Assembly (NCBI GenBank): GCA_031772625.1
Contig: CM062818.1
Coordinates: 1,283,574,277-1,283,638,276 of the forward strand
Source: Pinus tabuliformis
Taxonomy: Eukaryota > Streptophyta > Pinopsida > Pinales > Pinaceae
Length of the DNA stretch: 64,000 bases
Direction: 5' to 3'
Shown here: positions 47,516-59,547 of the stretch, piece by piece
Layout of the letters: the number at the start of each line of letters is the position of its first letter
How positions within the stretch are numbered: position 1 is the stretch's first letter
Program-made: the position numbers and the translations under genes
Notes under the pieces: model-generated
Databases searched by the model: none
What the model was told of the DNA's origin: nothing
The model's input: only the letters and a program-made list of their open reading frames with translations

Positions 47516-48456
47516 AGGATAATGAGAAATAGGATGATAACATTTTCCAAGTAAGCTAAGGATATATGTACAATTAAAAACCATCAAAACAACCTACAAA
47601 AATGTTAGATCATGTAAGGAGTTGTTAGAAATAATTATAAACTAATGAAATCAACACACAAAGAAATGCAAGATAGTGGAATTGGATAGTGTCATTGCTT
47701 TTCCCCCAAGCTAATAAACAATGCACGTGTCTGTCTTCATGTTTTGGAATTCTAGGTCATTGTTTGATTAAATAAATTGCAAAAATAGATTAAAGGCATT
47801 GAAAAATAATAAAAACTGTTTCCTATTTGGAAATATTGAGAAACATAAAAGGAAGATACCAAAAAATATGTGCATGTATGAGAAGTGATGGCAACAAAAA
47901 TTGTAATTATGAAAAAGCAATGTAAAATTAGAAGGGTAATTCCATTTTACTTGATGAGGCAAGGGAAACTTGGTAAATTGTTGAATCATTGGCGATCAGA
48001 ACTATTGAAGAGGAACGATCATGGCATAGGTAAAGCTTCTAAGACACCAAAATTGATATTGTTGGATTATTTCACAATTTTATGCATGCTCTAGGGTTAG
48101 GGAAAATTTTAATTTTTGATTATTTTTAAGCTACATGCTATAAAACTTGAATTAATTGAAAAACAAATATTGCTATTTCATTGTAAATCTTTTATGATTT
48201 TATTTTTATTTTTATTTATTATTATTTTTTAATTACAATTCATTTTTGTGAATTTTGTGTTATGGGAAAAATCCATAAGGGGCATGTTTCATTAATGGGT
48301 TTTCACATTTATGTCATTAATAACAACATGAAAGTGCACTCTAATGAGTGAAAACATGAAATTGAATGAAACCACATTGTTTTTGGAAAAAAAATGTTCT
48401 ATTTTTCAATAAATTTGACTATGAGATTCAGTAATGGTTGTTTTAATTGTCTATAG
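47516..48456. other. AT-rich, no confirmed gene
   Basis: A 69-codon plus-strand ORF at 47885-48094 (basic, with RRVIPFYLMRQGKLGKLL) looks more protein-like than its surroundings and might be an upstream exon of the ORF at 48457, but no splice pair that keeps frame was found. Confidence 0.3.
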
Positions 48457-48968
48457 GATGTTGGGACTACACTTGAAGAGAATGATTATTTTGACATATA
48501 CATCCAAGCGAGTGATCATGAGGGGGATCCACAAAAGAGACCTAAAAAGCACAAGGGTGGAGATGGAGGAGGGGAAGGAAATGCTCATAATGTACAACAG
48601 AGAGGGGTCCTACCAAAAGATCCTAGAGGTATGTGTAAAGCATATAAAAATTGATATTGCATTTTTCTTTTCGGTCCTATGTTTTGATGGAAAGTAATAA
48701 TGCAGTGTGTTTGGATGTAGGCACACTAGGTAAGACAATGACAGAGGCACAAATAACGATAGTTTTAAGAGACATCACTAGAGGGTTGATACCTACTAAC
48801 CTAGAGGATCTTAAATGGCCCTCTAGTGCTGGGGAGATGGCTCCAACATTTTATCCTGTGGTCAAATTGGTTGATGAGTTTAGGGCTATGAAAGTGGAGT
48901 TAGAGAGACTACGCACAAGGGTAATGAACCTAAGCGATGCCATGAAATATTGTGTTGAGAAGGTGTAA
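48457..48968 (+). CDS. Two-exon ORF of unknown origin (3' part of a gene)
   Basis: Exons 48457-48628 and 48721-48968 join in frame (phase 1, GT...AG intron of 92 bp, acceptor TGTAG) and end at TAA, 139 residues. Exon A is acidic, then has a nuclear-localisation-like QKRPKKHKGG and a Gly-rich turn. Exon B has MTEAQITIVLRDITRGLIP, then a predicted helix EFRAMKVELERLRTRVMNLS that could form a coiled coil. An acceptor CTATAG precedes exon A, so an upstream exon is expected but was not found. The domain is unknown. It could be a host gene end or a transposon-encoded accessory protein. Confidence 0.35.
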
Positions 48969-51900
48969 AATTTTCGTAGGTATTCTGTATTTTGGATTAA
49001 GAAGGTGTAACAAAGCCACACATATATGGACTTGTCTTTTGAGACACTCTAAACTTTTGGTTTATGAAATTTAACTTTTATTTTTGCAAAAGATAAGATT
49101 TATGCTTATAATGACATGTAATGTAAATGAAATGACATTGAGTGACATATGTTTGTCATCTAAATATTATGTTTTCATTACATTTATTTATCTCAAAATG
49201 TATTGAAATTAAGAATAAAATAAACAATATAAGATGATAGTGACATATAATTTATTGCATGTGAGGAAGAACAAAAGAAATAATGACAAATAACACAAAC
49301 ATGTAAAACAAATTTAAACTTACTGAGCAAAGAAATGTGCATAAAATACATTTTTTTAAATTTCTCCCCTTTTCCAAATTGAAGGTTGGTTATGTTTCAT
49401 ACAATCCATCATGTGGGGAAATGAATCCTTGATATGTGGAACAATGTCGCTAAAACAAATCTTTAGGGAAATTGGAAACACATGGTGTTGGAGAGAGAAA
49501 ACTAAAAGTAAAATGAAAAATTGTAGCAAGGAGTACAATGCCAAGGGAAAGGAACAACAATTCAATGTAGCATATGGGAACCTTCTAAATAACTCTGAAT
49601 GCGAAGTTAGGGGATAAAAGAAGGCGAAGAATCATTTCTATGAAAAATTGGTCAAAGCATGTAAGTGTAATATTTTTTGATAACAATTTAAAGGTTGTGA
49701 TCTCTTTGTGGGATAGATTTGGATGAAGAGACTTCGTTTAAGGGGTTAGTATTTTCAATCATAGGACTCTTGAAAACATGATTTTTTATTTGATTGAGCT
49801 ATAGGTGGGCCCTTATATTGGGCTGCCTTTTGTTTATTGGTTCTTTGTTAGGTAAGATAATTGTTACTATCTTGGCTTACAAATTGATTTAGGATAAAAC
49901 AACTGTTGAGATTGAATGGAGGAAGCTTTCTCTTATGGGATTGGTTAGATTATTTCTTATTTTCATTCTCTTGTTTTCTTTTGTTTTGTTTTTGGAATTT
50001 GTGTATGTCTTATCAAGTGCTCTACGACTTCATCTCTAAAGATGCTAATGTCTCATCCTACATTAGAAGGAGGTTTTATAGTAAAGTCTACACCTATGCC
50101 AAAATTAAGTCTTTATGCTTACTAAGTAAGGCACTATTTTATGGCATTCTCATATGATGTTGTATGTTTAGTGAGCATGTCAAAGAAAACTTGGTGTTTT
50201 CAAGAATTATTGAACAATTTGGAAAGTTGATAAGAGTTAAGCAATGTCCAATGTGAATGATTTTATTTTGGTACATTATTTTGGTCAACACATGTAAGTA
50301 ACACCTTCCAACATGGAACATTACAATGAATAAATTATGTCTCATAATTACTAGAAGCAACCTTTCAACTAAGATGCAACCACTAGGGTGTATATTTTCT
50401 TGTTGAATTCACCTAGGAGTTTTACTTGGACCATGTTAAGACCTATATAAGCCCCAAGTTAACACTAAAAAACCTTATTAAACTCTATATATTAAGTGAT
50501 TATATTTATATTGTTATATTGTTATGTAGTCTAGAACCTTTCATGGTCCCATTTTATTATAATTGTGCCCTTTGTCTCTTATATATACCAAGGAGACTTA
50601 GTCATAGGATCATCAAATATTGTCTTGTACATTGTTTTCATTATAAAAGGAGGACCTACCTTCGAATTGGACTATATTATTAGTTTATTATCATTTTTAA
50701 GGTGCAAGGTTCATAGCATTTGATATTAGAGCACACAAGCCTAGGGTTTTGCTGCTTCAAATAGGTCATCGTGGAATTTTTGCAATAACTTTTTTTTGGA
50801 ATGTTTTAGATAGTCAAACTTTGAGGATATTGAGGAAATATCTTGGGGAACATTTGGTTAAAATTTCAGATTACAGTTTGCTATAAACTTAGGATATACC
50901 ATCTATAAGCTATGGTTTGTAAAGGGTACTGAAACGAATTTCAAAAAAGTGAGCTTGGTATTTTCGTTATAATTTTTTTTTCCTATGATGCCTTGGAACT
51001 ATGTATTAGGTGGACTAATCCTTCTTGCGGACAAGATGGATCTACCTAAATCTCAAACAAAATCTAGTAGCAAACAAGAAAGGAACTGCTACCTTTCCTT
51101 AACTTATGATTGATTGAAACAAGTAATGTGCAAGATATCACTTACCAATTTAACGAAGTGCCCCTTGAAGTCCTTTCATTTCCTTCCATAGTTGGCTTCT
51201 CCTTGATGCTTTAGACACCATTCCAACTCTTTCCACAACTTCTCCATGATGTTTCAAAGGACATCTACATAGATAGAAACACACAAAGGATCAAAGCATC
51301 TAGTATATAGAATGAAAGATAAATGAAATTCTTAAATCAACATACATCATAAATTGAATCAATAACTAGTCATAACCTATGTGAGTGATCAAGGAATCTC
51401 ACAAATGATATCATAATAGACATGATTAGGAAATAATAGTTGTTTTTTATTGAATAAAAAGGAGAACAAACTTACAACCTCATTGCCTTGATGTTACAAT
51501 CCTCTTCCCACGATCTCCAACCTTCTCCTTGGATGAAAATCCTCCTATCCCTATTTATGCAACATAAGCCTACTTTTAGTGGTCCTCTCTAATCCTATGT
51601 GCTTTGTTTTATTTATAGGCCAAGAGGAGGAGGTTCGGGATCCTCTTCCTAAGCGATGAGACCCATAAATAGTGGGATAGGGGATCCAAAAATAGAGGGA
51701 AGTAGATCCATGATGGGAGGGATCAGGGTTGAGTAATCATCAATTTAGAGTTATTAGTTAGGAAATATTCAACTAACAAAGCTTCTAGAATTTAATTTTT
51801 ATTTTTACTTGCATTGAGTCATGTGCATAGGCCACAGTGTAAGACAGTGTGCACTTTTCCACAGACTCTAAAGGAAACTTCTACATATGCATAGAAACTG

Positions 51901-52140
51901 ATTAGGGAACTATGCAGACAATTAGAAATAGGCTTTTGGGCCTTGAGATCTAGGAATTGCATTCTCTTTGGAATTTTTTAGGTTCTAGCCTTTCAAGGGG
52001 ATGCTTTGGAACACTTTGATGGATAGTGAAATATCCAGATTGACAGTCATTTTCCTAATGCGACAAAATGGCGTGTAACATATGGGGAGTATTTTATCAC
52101 AATCGGAGAGCACAAATATTGAATTGCATAACCATAATCA
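48969..52140. other. Repeat-derived AT-rich DNA, no gene recognised
   Basis: The best structure is at 50400-50732: a TATA-like TTATAAAAGG at 50641, then about 75 bases later TGATATTAGAGC at 50721-50732, a drifted tRNA-iMet PBS following ...CATAGCA. This looks like the end of an old short LTR in plus orientation. Its left end and any interior are not defined. 51450-51620 resembles LTR leader sequence, without boundaries. Confidence 0.35.
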
Positions 52141-52199
52141 TGATTTTTCTCTACAAGATCCTCATCATCAAGGTTTAAATTCAACACCAAGGAACTAAT

Positions 52200-54997
52200 A
52201 CATCTTGAAGATCGATATGAGGAAGTTTGAAATTAACGATCCTATAACATGGATATTGTAGATGAAGTAATACTTTGATCCAAACTAAGTGTCAACCTTG
52301 TAAAAGGTAAATATTGCAACCATGTTTTTAGAAAAAAGTATCAAAATATATGGTATCAATGGATTTGTGAAAGGAAAAAGGATTCTATTATAACTTGGTC
52401 CATTTTTATAGAGGAAATGATATCACATTATGGGGATATTAAGAGAAATAAATTCTTAAGGCAATTGGTAAATATTCAACAACAGGGTTTAGTTATAGAG
52501 CAGATTCAATTCCAGAAGTTGAGCCTCACGATAAAAAACATTTAAGAGGATCATTTGATAGACCTATTTATGGGAGTTTTAAAGGAAAGTATCCAACAAG
52601 AGGTGCGTATCTTTGAAACTAAATCTTTAGAGCATAATTTGAGTCTAGCTAGAATAGTTGAAAGTAAAAATATGGCTACTAGAAAATTGGTCACTAAGGA
52701 CTATAAAGAAAATCATGCTTGATCGCCTAAATCAACAAGGTTGACACCTAAACAAATTGATGAAATAAGAGTATGGGACTATGTTTCTACCATGATAACA
52801 AGTATAACAAGGGGCATAAATATAGTGAGAAAGAATTATTCTACTTAGACTGTGAAGATGAAGGAGATCAAGAAGTGGAACCATCCCAAGATTTAGAGCT
52901 ATAAGAGATTACTCCAACAATATATTATCATGCATTAGTTGGTAGCAATATTCCAAAAACCTTGAAGATAGAAGGATATATAAAAAATAAAAAGGTAACA
53001 ATATTAATTGATTTAGGTTGTACACATAACTTCATCAATTACAATTTGACAAACCTTTTTAATTTCTTTGTATATCAAGCACTAGAAATTGTTCAAGGAA
53101 GTGCCATAGTATTAAGCTAATATGGAGGGATATTTGTGGGATAGTTCCATGATTTCAATCCAAATGAGTGATGTTGATGTTTCTGCAATAGAGGTCCAAC
53201 GGTTACAATCATTGGGAAAAATGACCCTTAATTTTCAATATATTTTCATAATATTTTTGTCAGAAGGAAAGGAAATTGAGCTTATAGGCATCCAAAGGAA
53301 ACATTATAAAGTGATAAGCTCTAATAGGATGTAAAAATTACTAAAAAAGGACAATGGAAACCAAGGTGTAATTGGAAAATGTGTTCATCAAATGTTCAAA
53401 CATCTATATCCTTTGCTCCAGTGGATCTCCAGAAGTGATTAACAATCATTCCAAGATATTTATAGAGATACCTAAGAGTCTTCCACTCACTTAGGATCAT
53501 GGCCATGCTATTCATTTGCAACCCAGAAGTGTACCACCTAATATTAGGCCTTGCATGTATCCATATGCACAAAAGATTGAGATTGGGCGCATGGTTCAAG
53601 AAATTTTATAGGTTGGCATCATTCAACCTATCCAACCTTGATTTCTCTTTACCAGTGGTGATGGTCATAAAAAATTATGGTTTATGGAATATGTGTCTAG
53701 ATTGCAAACAACTCAACAAACTAACAATCAAATATAGGTTTTGTATTCCTATCATTGATGAATTATTAAATGAATTACATCAAGCAATTTTTGTTACTAA
53801 GTTGGATATTCTTTCTAGATATCATCAATTACGAATGAGGCAAGAAGACATTCCCAGAAACAACCTTTAGAACACATGAAGTTAATTATGAGTTTTTGGT
53901 TATACTATTTGGAATTACAAATGCAACTTCAACATTTCAAAGCTTAATGAATTCTATTTTCAAACCATTCCTTGGAAAAAAACTCTGATGACATACTAAT
54001 GTACAACAAATCTTGGTAAGAGCATGTACATCATGTTTATAGGATCTTAACAATATTGGAAAAGCAACAACTATATGAAAACCTTATAAGTGTTCCTTTG
54101 GGGTTCGAGAAGTGGAATGTTTGGGTCATATTATATCCCATGATGATTTCAAAGTGGATCCTAACAAAATCAAAGCTATGAGGGAATGTTTGATCCCTAA
54201 GACCTTGAAGAAACTCATAGGATTCTTAAGATTGATAGGTTATTATCATGAGTTTTTCAAGAATTATGGTAAAATAGAAACATCTCTCATAAAATTATTC
54301 AATAATTAATCATTTTCTTGGACTAGAGTAATGAAATCATTTGAAAAACTTAAAGAGGCTATGTGTACAACTCATGTCCCAATGACACCTGACTTCACCA
54401 AAAATTTTGTTATGGAGTGTGATGCCTCAGAGCATGGTATTAGTGTAACTTTAATGTAATAAGGAAGGCCCCTTGACTTTGAAAGTAGTAAGCTTAAAGG
54501 AAATAACTTACTCAGACCCATTTATGAAGAAGAAATGTTGGCCATACTACATGCAGTTAAGAAATGATGTCCATACCTAATAGGAAGACACTTCAAAGTG
54601 AGATAGATCATGATAGTTTGAAGTACTTCTTGGAAAAAATAATATATTTAGAAGAAAAACAAAAATGGGTTACAAGCATGTTGGTTTATGTTTTTGAAAT
54701 TGTATACAAAAAGGTAAAACAAAATATTGTAGTAGATGCACTCTCAAGGAAAGAGGAAGAAACAAAGTATTTACTATGTGCTATTCCCATAACAAAATTT
54801 GATTGGGTGGAAGAAGAAAGGACATAATTCAAGCAATATGATAAGGTATGAAAGATCATTTAACAACTACAGAAGGAACTTGAAGCACTATGAAAATTTA
54901 TGTGGAAGAATGATTTGTTGTGTTATTAATATTGCTTATGCTTATGTAAGTATTCTAAACTCAAATAGAGGGTCCTTTTGGAATTACACACTATTGT
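52200..54997 (+). mobile_element. Ty3 fragment, gag to start of integrase
   Basis: Plus-strand remnants in order: gag (about 52.2-52.75 kb), zinc-knuckle region (about 52.8 kb), protease region (about 53.0-53.3 kb), reverse transcriptase (about 53.6-54.2 kb), RNase H (about 54.35-54.8 kb), and the first part of integrase up to about 54997. No LTRs could be assigned. Matching phrases (LQSLGKM...F.FQ, SRYHQLRM, LLELHT) tie it to the minus-strand element at the window end, so both belong to one lineage. It is broken many times. Confidence 0.75.
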
Positions 54998-55013
54998 AGA
55001 CAGTGCTAATACT

Positions 55014-55600
55014 TAGGGGGGCGATGAATTAGTATTAAGGCTAATTTAATTTTAATGCCAATATATATTTCCTTTTACTTGGAAACCATTCATGTGAGAT
55101 ACCATGAGCATGTTATGTAAACAAAAATTCAAATCAACACATGAAAATACACATCAACACCATGAGAAACATACACATATAAACACAGAGGATTTAATGT
55201 GGAAACCCAAAAGGGAAAAACCACCAATATTTGGTTATTATGATGCAAAATGTGAACTCTTATTCTATTTACATCATATGTCTTTATGAGCACCCACTCA
55301 CAGGCAACACTAACTCCCTTACATTGTTTGCTATCACCCACTAGCAGGAAGCACCAAATCCCTCTTTTGTAGACACCTAACCAGCTTACCACACAGAAGA
55401 AACTTCATTGATTTTTTGCAAGCACCAACTTTTAGGAGGCACCAACTCCCAAGATATAGTTTACCACGAAGCACCAACATCATGGATTTGTTGCAACACC
55501 AATTTGCAGGAGGCACCAACCCCCAAGCTATCCTTTATATATCCATTAAGACAGAAGCACCAACTCCCTTTTATTGTAGGCTCCAACCCATAGTCATTAA
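55014..55600 (+). repeat. LTR-like block with PPT and degenerate GCACCAAC repeats
   Basis: TTAGGGGGGCGA at 55014-55024 is a polypurine tract and TGAATTAGTATT at 55025 a likely LTR start. At 55195-55230 there is a GTGGAAACCC / GGGAAAAACCACC phrase common in plant LTR leaders. From 55270 to 55590 five or more drifted copies of (A)AGCACCAACT...GGAGGCACCAACTCCC recur every 40-90 bp. The right LTR end is not fixed. Confidence 0.4.
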
Positions 55601-58384
55601 GGAAATTATTTTATCTCTATTCTTGGTTCACTCAACCTAGTTTCAACACCTTGTATTTGACAACTCTTGGCCCTTTGTCCTCTTGATCATCATACTCAGA
55701 TACACAACCCAATTTGTCTATACCTTCTTCTCTACAACAACATGCTCATACACAAATCACTCTTCAACAGCACACTCAAATCTCACCCATCATACACTCT
55801 TCATACCAACTCAAGGTCATGGCTATTCCACATGCTCTCTTGATCTCTACAACACACTCACTCAACACTTTGTTGCATTCCTCCCATAATGCTAATTTTG
55901 TGTCCAGAGTTTTGTTCAATGAAAACATAGGGATTGATGTTGTCTTTGATTATTCACACTCAGTGTTTATAGTCCTTCATCATGGTTCACTCTGTGCTTC
56001 ACACTGCCTGGGTGCATTCTCCTATAATGCTTACCATCCTGCTATTACATCTAATTAGTAAGCCACTGCAAAAATATTAAATCAGAGAATGATCTCTGGT
56101 GTTTTTCCATACTGAGAATTGAATCTTAGTCCACATGTCGTCTCAAGGAGTCCTTGAATTAAATTCTACCTGGTAAATCTCTGAACATCAATGTGTCTCT
56201 CCATTGTTTCTCTTTAATTCTCATAGGGATCATGATGTACTCTAACATGACTGTGATCAACTCCCCATTACTCTCAGGGATTTATTCTCATTTAATTATT
56301 CATGGCATGAGAAGCACCCATGTTTGACTTGTTCTATTTGATCCAAGAAGTTTAGTTCCATGTCCTGCTTGTTGTTTTGGAGTCAATTTCTACCTCCAAA
56401 AATTGTGGTCCTTGCAACCCTAATTCTATATTCTATACTACCATATTTAATAAAAGTTATGCCTTTTCCATATTTAGTGAAATCGCCAAATAAGACTTTC
56501 TATTCTAAAATAATTATCAACTCATTCAAGACTCATTAACCATGACTATAGTGAGCTTCTCTTTTGGAATTATAGCCAATTTATTTCCAAATAACCAAAT
56601 ATGGCACATATTACCAAAGCTGCTGACTTGCTCAAGCCTTTTAGACATAAGCTCGTAAGGTAAGCCCAGAGTTCTTAGGGCTTTTAAAATCATGTGTGTA
56701 CGATGTTTTTCATTGTAATAAGTCTATAGGCCCAAGGTCACTTACCATACAAAAACACCACAAAACCGATCCTTGGGTGTGCCTTTGGCCACTTGATAGA
56801 AGTGACGTTTGATGAGAAAATTTATGTCACGAAATCTATTTACTCGATGATTTCTTATGGTGTTCCCTCGAAAAATTCCAGGGGATAACCACCAGGGTGA
56901 TGAGTCCTATGGGGCCACCCTAATGAAAATTCATGCCAATAAAAAAAAATTGGGATTGCATGTCCTTTTCATTGAGCTTTCCATGATGTCTTAATGCCTC
57001 ACCATCCTAGAAAATAAAACTCAAGTTGCAACTGAAACTCCTAGGGAATAATCATCAGGGTGATGTGTCCTTGCAGGACTAGCCCCTGCAGTCACAAACT
57101 AATTAGAAAATAGTTACATGTACCTGCCACCTTTCCACCAGGTCCCACGCTCCCTACCTACGATAATGGGAAAAATGCCAGGGGTTACGTGTTTTTCCAA
57201 CCCTACTAACCTATCTACCACTTGTACTTCTATGTGATGTGACATGCTCCAAGTGGTTCCACATGTCACTTGTTTTAGGCCCACTTGGACACATGAAAAG
57301 GCTAAAGCTACATGCCACATGTCATCATCCTATAGTTCCATGTGTTATGGGATATTCAGATGCTAATGTCATGCTAATATCATCCCAGAGATTTGAGATA
57401 GTAATGTCATCTGCCACCATGGCACCATGTCATTTCTATCTTCTAATCAAATTGTGCCATGTGTCCTTGCTCTTTTGGTCCAAGCTATCAATCATCTTAG
57501 GTTGGGACAAGAAATCATTGCTGCAATCAGTAGACATATTTCCGTTTCCATAGAGTTGTTTCCCTAGAAATAAAACTTACGACTCAAATGGAAATCATCA
57601 GGCTTATGTGTCTCGTGGGGTCCCTAGCTTTGATGGCTTGTGCCAATCACTTGCTGCATCCGACCACCTCATCTGCCTCGTCACCTTGTAACATAACACT
57701 TGATCTCTTTCAAAAAATTATGGGGTGACGTGTCCCCTAGTGGGACCATGTGCCATCCTTCCTAAGCTTTCCATTGGTCAACCTTCTCGCCCATGTGGAT
57801 ACTCTTGCCACTTTTATGATGACTATGATGTGGGGGTCATGGCCAGAACACAAAAATTTGACTTTTAACCTTAGAAATTTGACTTGTAATAAATTTTTGA
57901 TCCAGGAATCCTTTTTTAGACTTCCACATACAGTTGGAAATCTCTTTCCAAGAACTATCCAATTGTGCCACTTCTAGGATCATATGAACTGATCTCCTGA
58001 GGTAGAAATTCCTTCAAAACTATAACTTCCCCTTTGACTTTGGTCAAGGCTCCAAGTCTGATGCAGGGGAATTCGTAAAAATCCAATTGACCGAGAGGTC
58101 AAAATCCTTTTACCAGAGGAGTTGGTTCCTCAATGTGTGGGTATGGTAGGATGGAGTTGTTTTTAATTGCAATGTAATGTATTAAATTTATTAAATTGTT
58201 GTAATTTGTTCTATTATGCCAAGAATGGCCCAATCGATCCTAGTTCCATGGATCTAGAGCAACATGTAATGTATTCATATAAATATTGATTTAGTAAAAT
58301 TAATTAGGGTAGTGTAGAGAACGCGATTTTTTGATAATATATTGTAACTAGTCCTTTTGCAATCATTTTTTATTATTAAACACA

Positions 58385-58387
<3 letters not shown>
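55601..58387. other. No gene recognised; degenerate phrase repeats
   Basis: Chance ORFs only. The phrase CAGGGTGATGTGTCC, in drifted form, recurs near 56898, 57056, 57184, 57597 and 57723, often shortly after a (T)CCAGGG(G)A/T string, suggesting an old dispersed or tandem repeat. Confidence 0.35.
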
Positions 58388-58441
<54 letters not shown>

Positions 58442-58456
58442 CTGTTAATATATATA

Positions 58457-58523
<67 letters not shown>

Positions 58524-58545
58524 AGATATATATATATATATATTA
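58388..58545. repeat. (AT)n microsatellite with short interruptions
   Basis: Two long TA runs separated by GTATCTGTTAA and closed by TATTAACAG, so the interruption and the end are inverted copies (CTGTTAATA / TATTAACAG). The whole can fold back on itself. Confidence 0.9.
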
Positions 58546-59091
58546 ACAGAGTTGTAGGGGTCTGTGTTATGCCCAAGCCTTGATTTGAATCCCCGTAACC
58601 AAAGACAATGGTGGATTCAGTTACAATAACCAAATGTTCAAGATCTGTACGAGTTGGAGACCTGTAGGGGTGATGGAGAGAGGTAGGAGTGGGGAATAAA
58701 ATAGAAAGACAAGGACTTAGTTTTTTTTTTCTTTTTCTTGCAACAAAAGTTTGTTTGTTGATAGGCATTGGGGAGATAAAATTGGGTTTTGTCACGAGAG
58801 TATGTTATGAGATAAAAATCTCAAAGGAAAGACACCTTGGGGGATTTTCCAAGAAGCACCTTTACTTAAGTTGTGAGAATTTACACCTGATAAAAAGCAA
58901 GAGACTGTCCGTCAAGAATTTTCTATCTCATAACAGAACCTCAGAGAAAACCCTTTCCTTAATCGTTGAGATTATGAAGGATAAAGAGACGAGGGAAAGG
59001 TGGCACATGATGGGAATCAATTTCCATCTCGAAACATACTTCTTGAAAGAAACTCCTTGGATGAAACTTCCGAGAAACCTTTTTCAGTAAA
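58546..59091. other. No gene recognised
   Basis: Flank of the minus-strand Ty3 element. ORFs on both strands (58445-58795 minus, 58689-59090 plus) lack any recognisable domain. Confidence 0.4.
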
Positions 59092-59536
59092 TGTTGATAT
59101 TTCAACACATAACGGGACTGAGTAACTAAAAAATGAGAGATAGTTGATGGAATAATCTTAGAGTTTGTGGTCTAAGAATATTGGAGCAGAGACACAACAA
59201 TTTGGGTTTTTGGCGAGGTGTTATTTAACCAACTCAAAAAATAGAAGAAAAGATATGTCAACAACTTAAAATTTAGCTTCTTCAAGGGGGCAACCCCCTT
59301 TACATTACATAAATGAAAAATTCTTGGATGATACAAATGACAAGGCCTACTTGGTATATATAGGAGTCTAAGGGGTCACAATATAATCAAAGATTACATA
59401 ACAATAATAACAATAGTGGACTTCTTTGGGGCACAATAGTAATAATATGGGGAATACAGGGGTACAACAATAACAATAGGGGGCTACACTAACAATAACA
59501 ATAAGTGGGCCATACTAGTATTATGGGGACCTAACA
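59092..59536 (-). repeat. Likely 3' LTR of the minus-strand Ty3 element
   Basis: On the minus strand it begins TGTTAGGTCCCC at 59536, right after the purine tract. The other end at 59092 (TATCAACA on the minus strand) is chosen because it restores TGTT...AACA ends; no second copy is available to confirm it. A minus-strand TATA box CTATATATACC lies near 59365. Confidence 0.45.
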
Positions 59537-59547
59537 TGCCCCTATCC
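59537..59547 (-). other. Polypurine tract of the minus-strand Ty3 element
   Basis: The minus strand reads GGATAGGGGCA directly before TGTTAGG. Confidence 0.7.
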
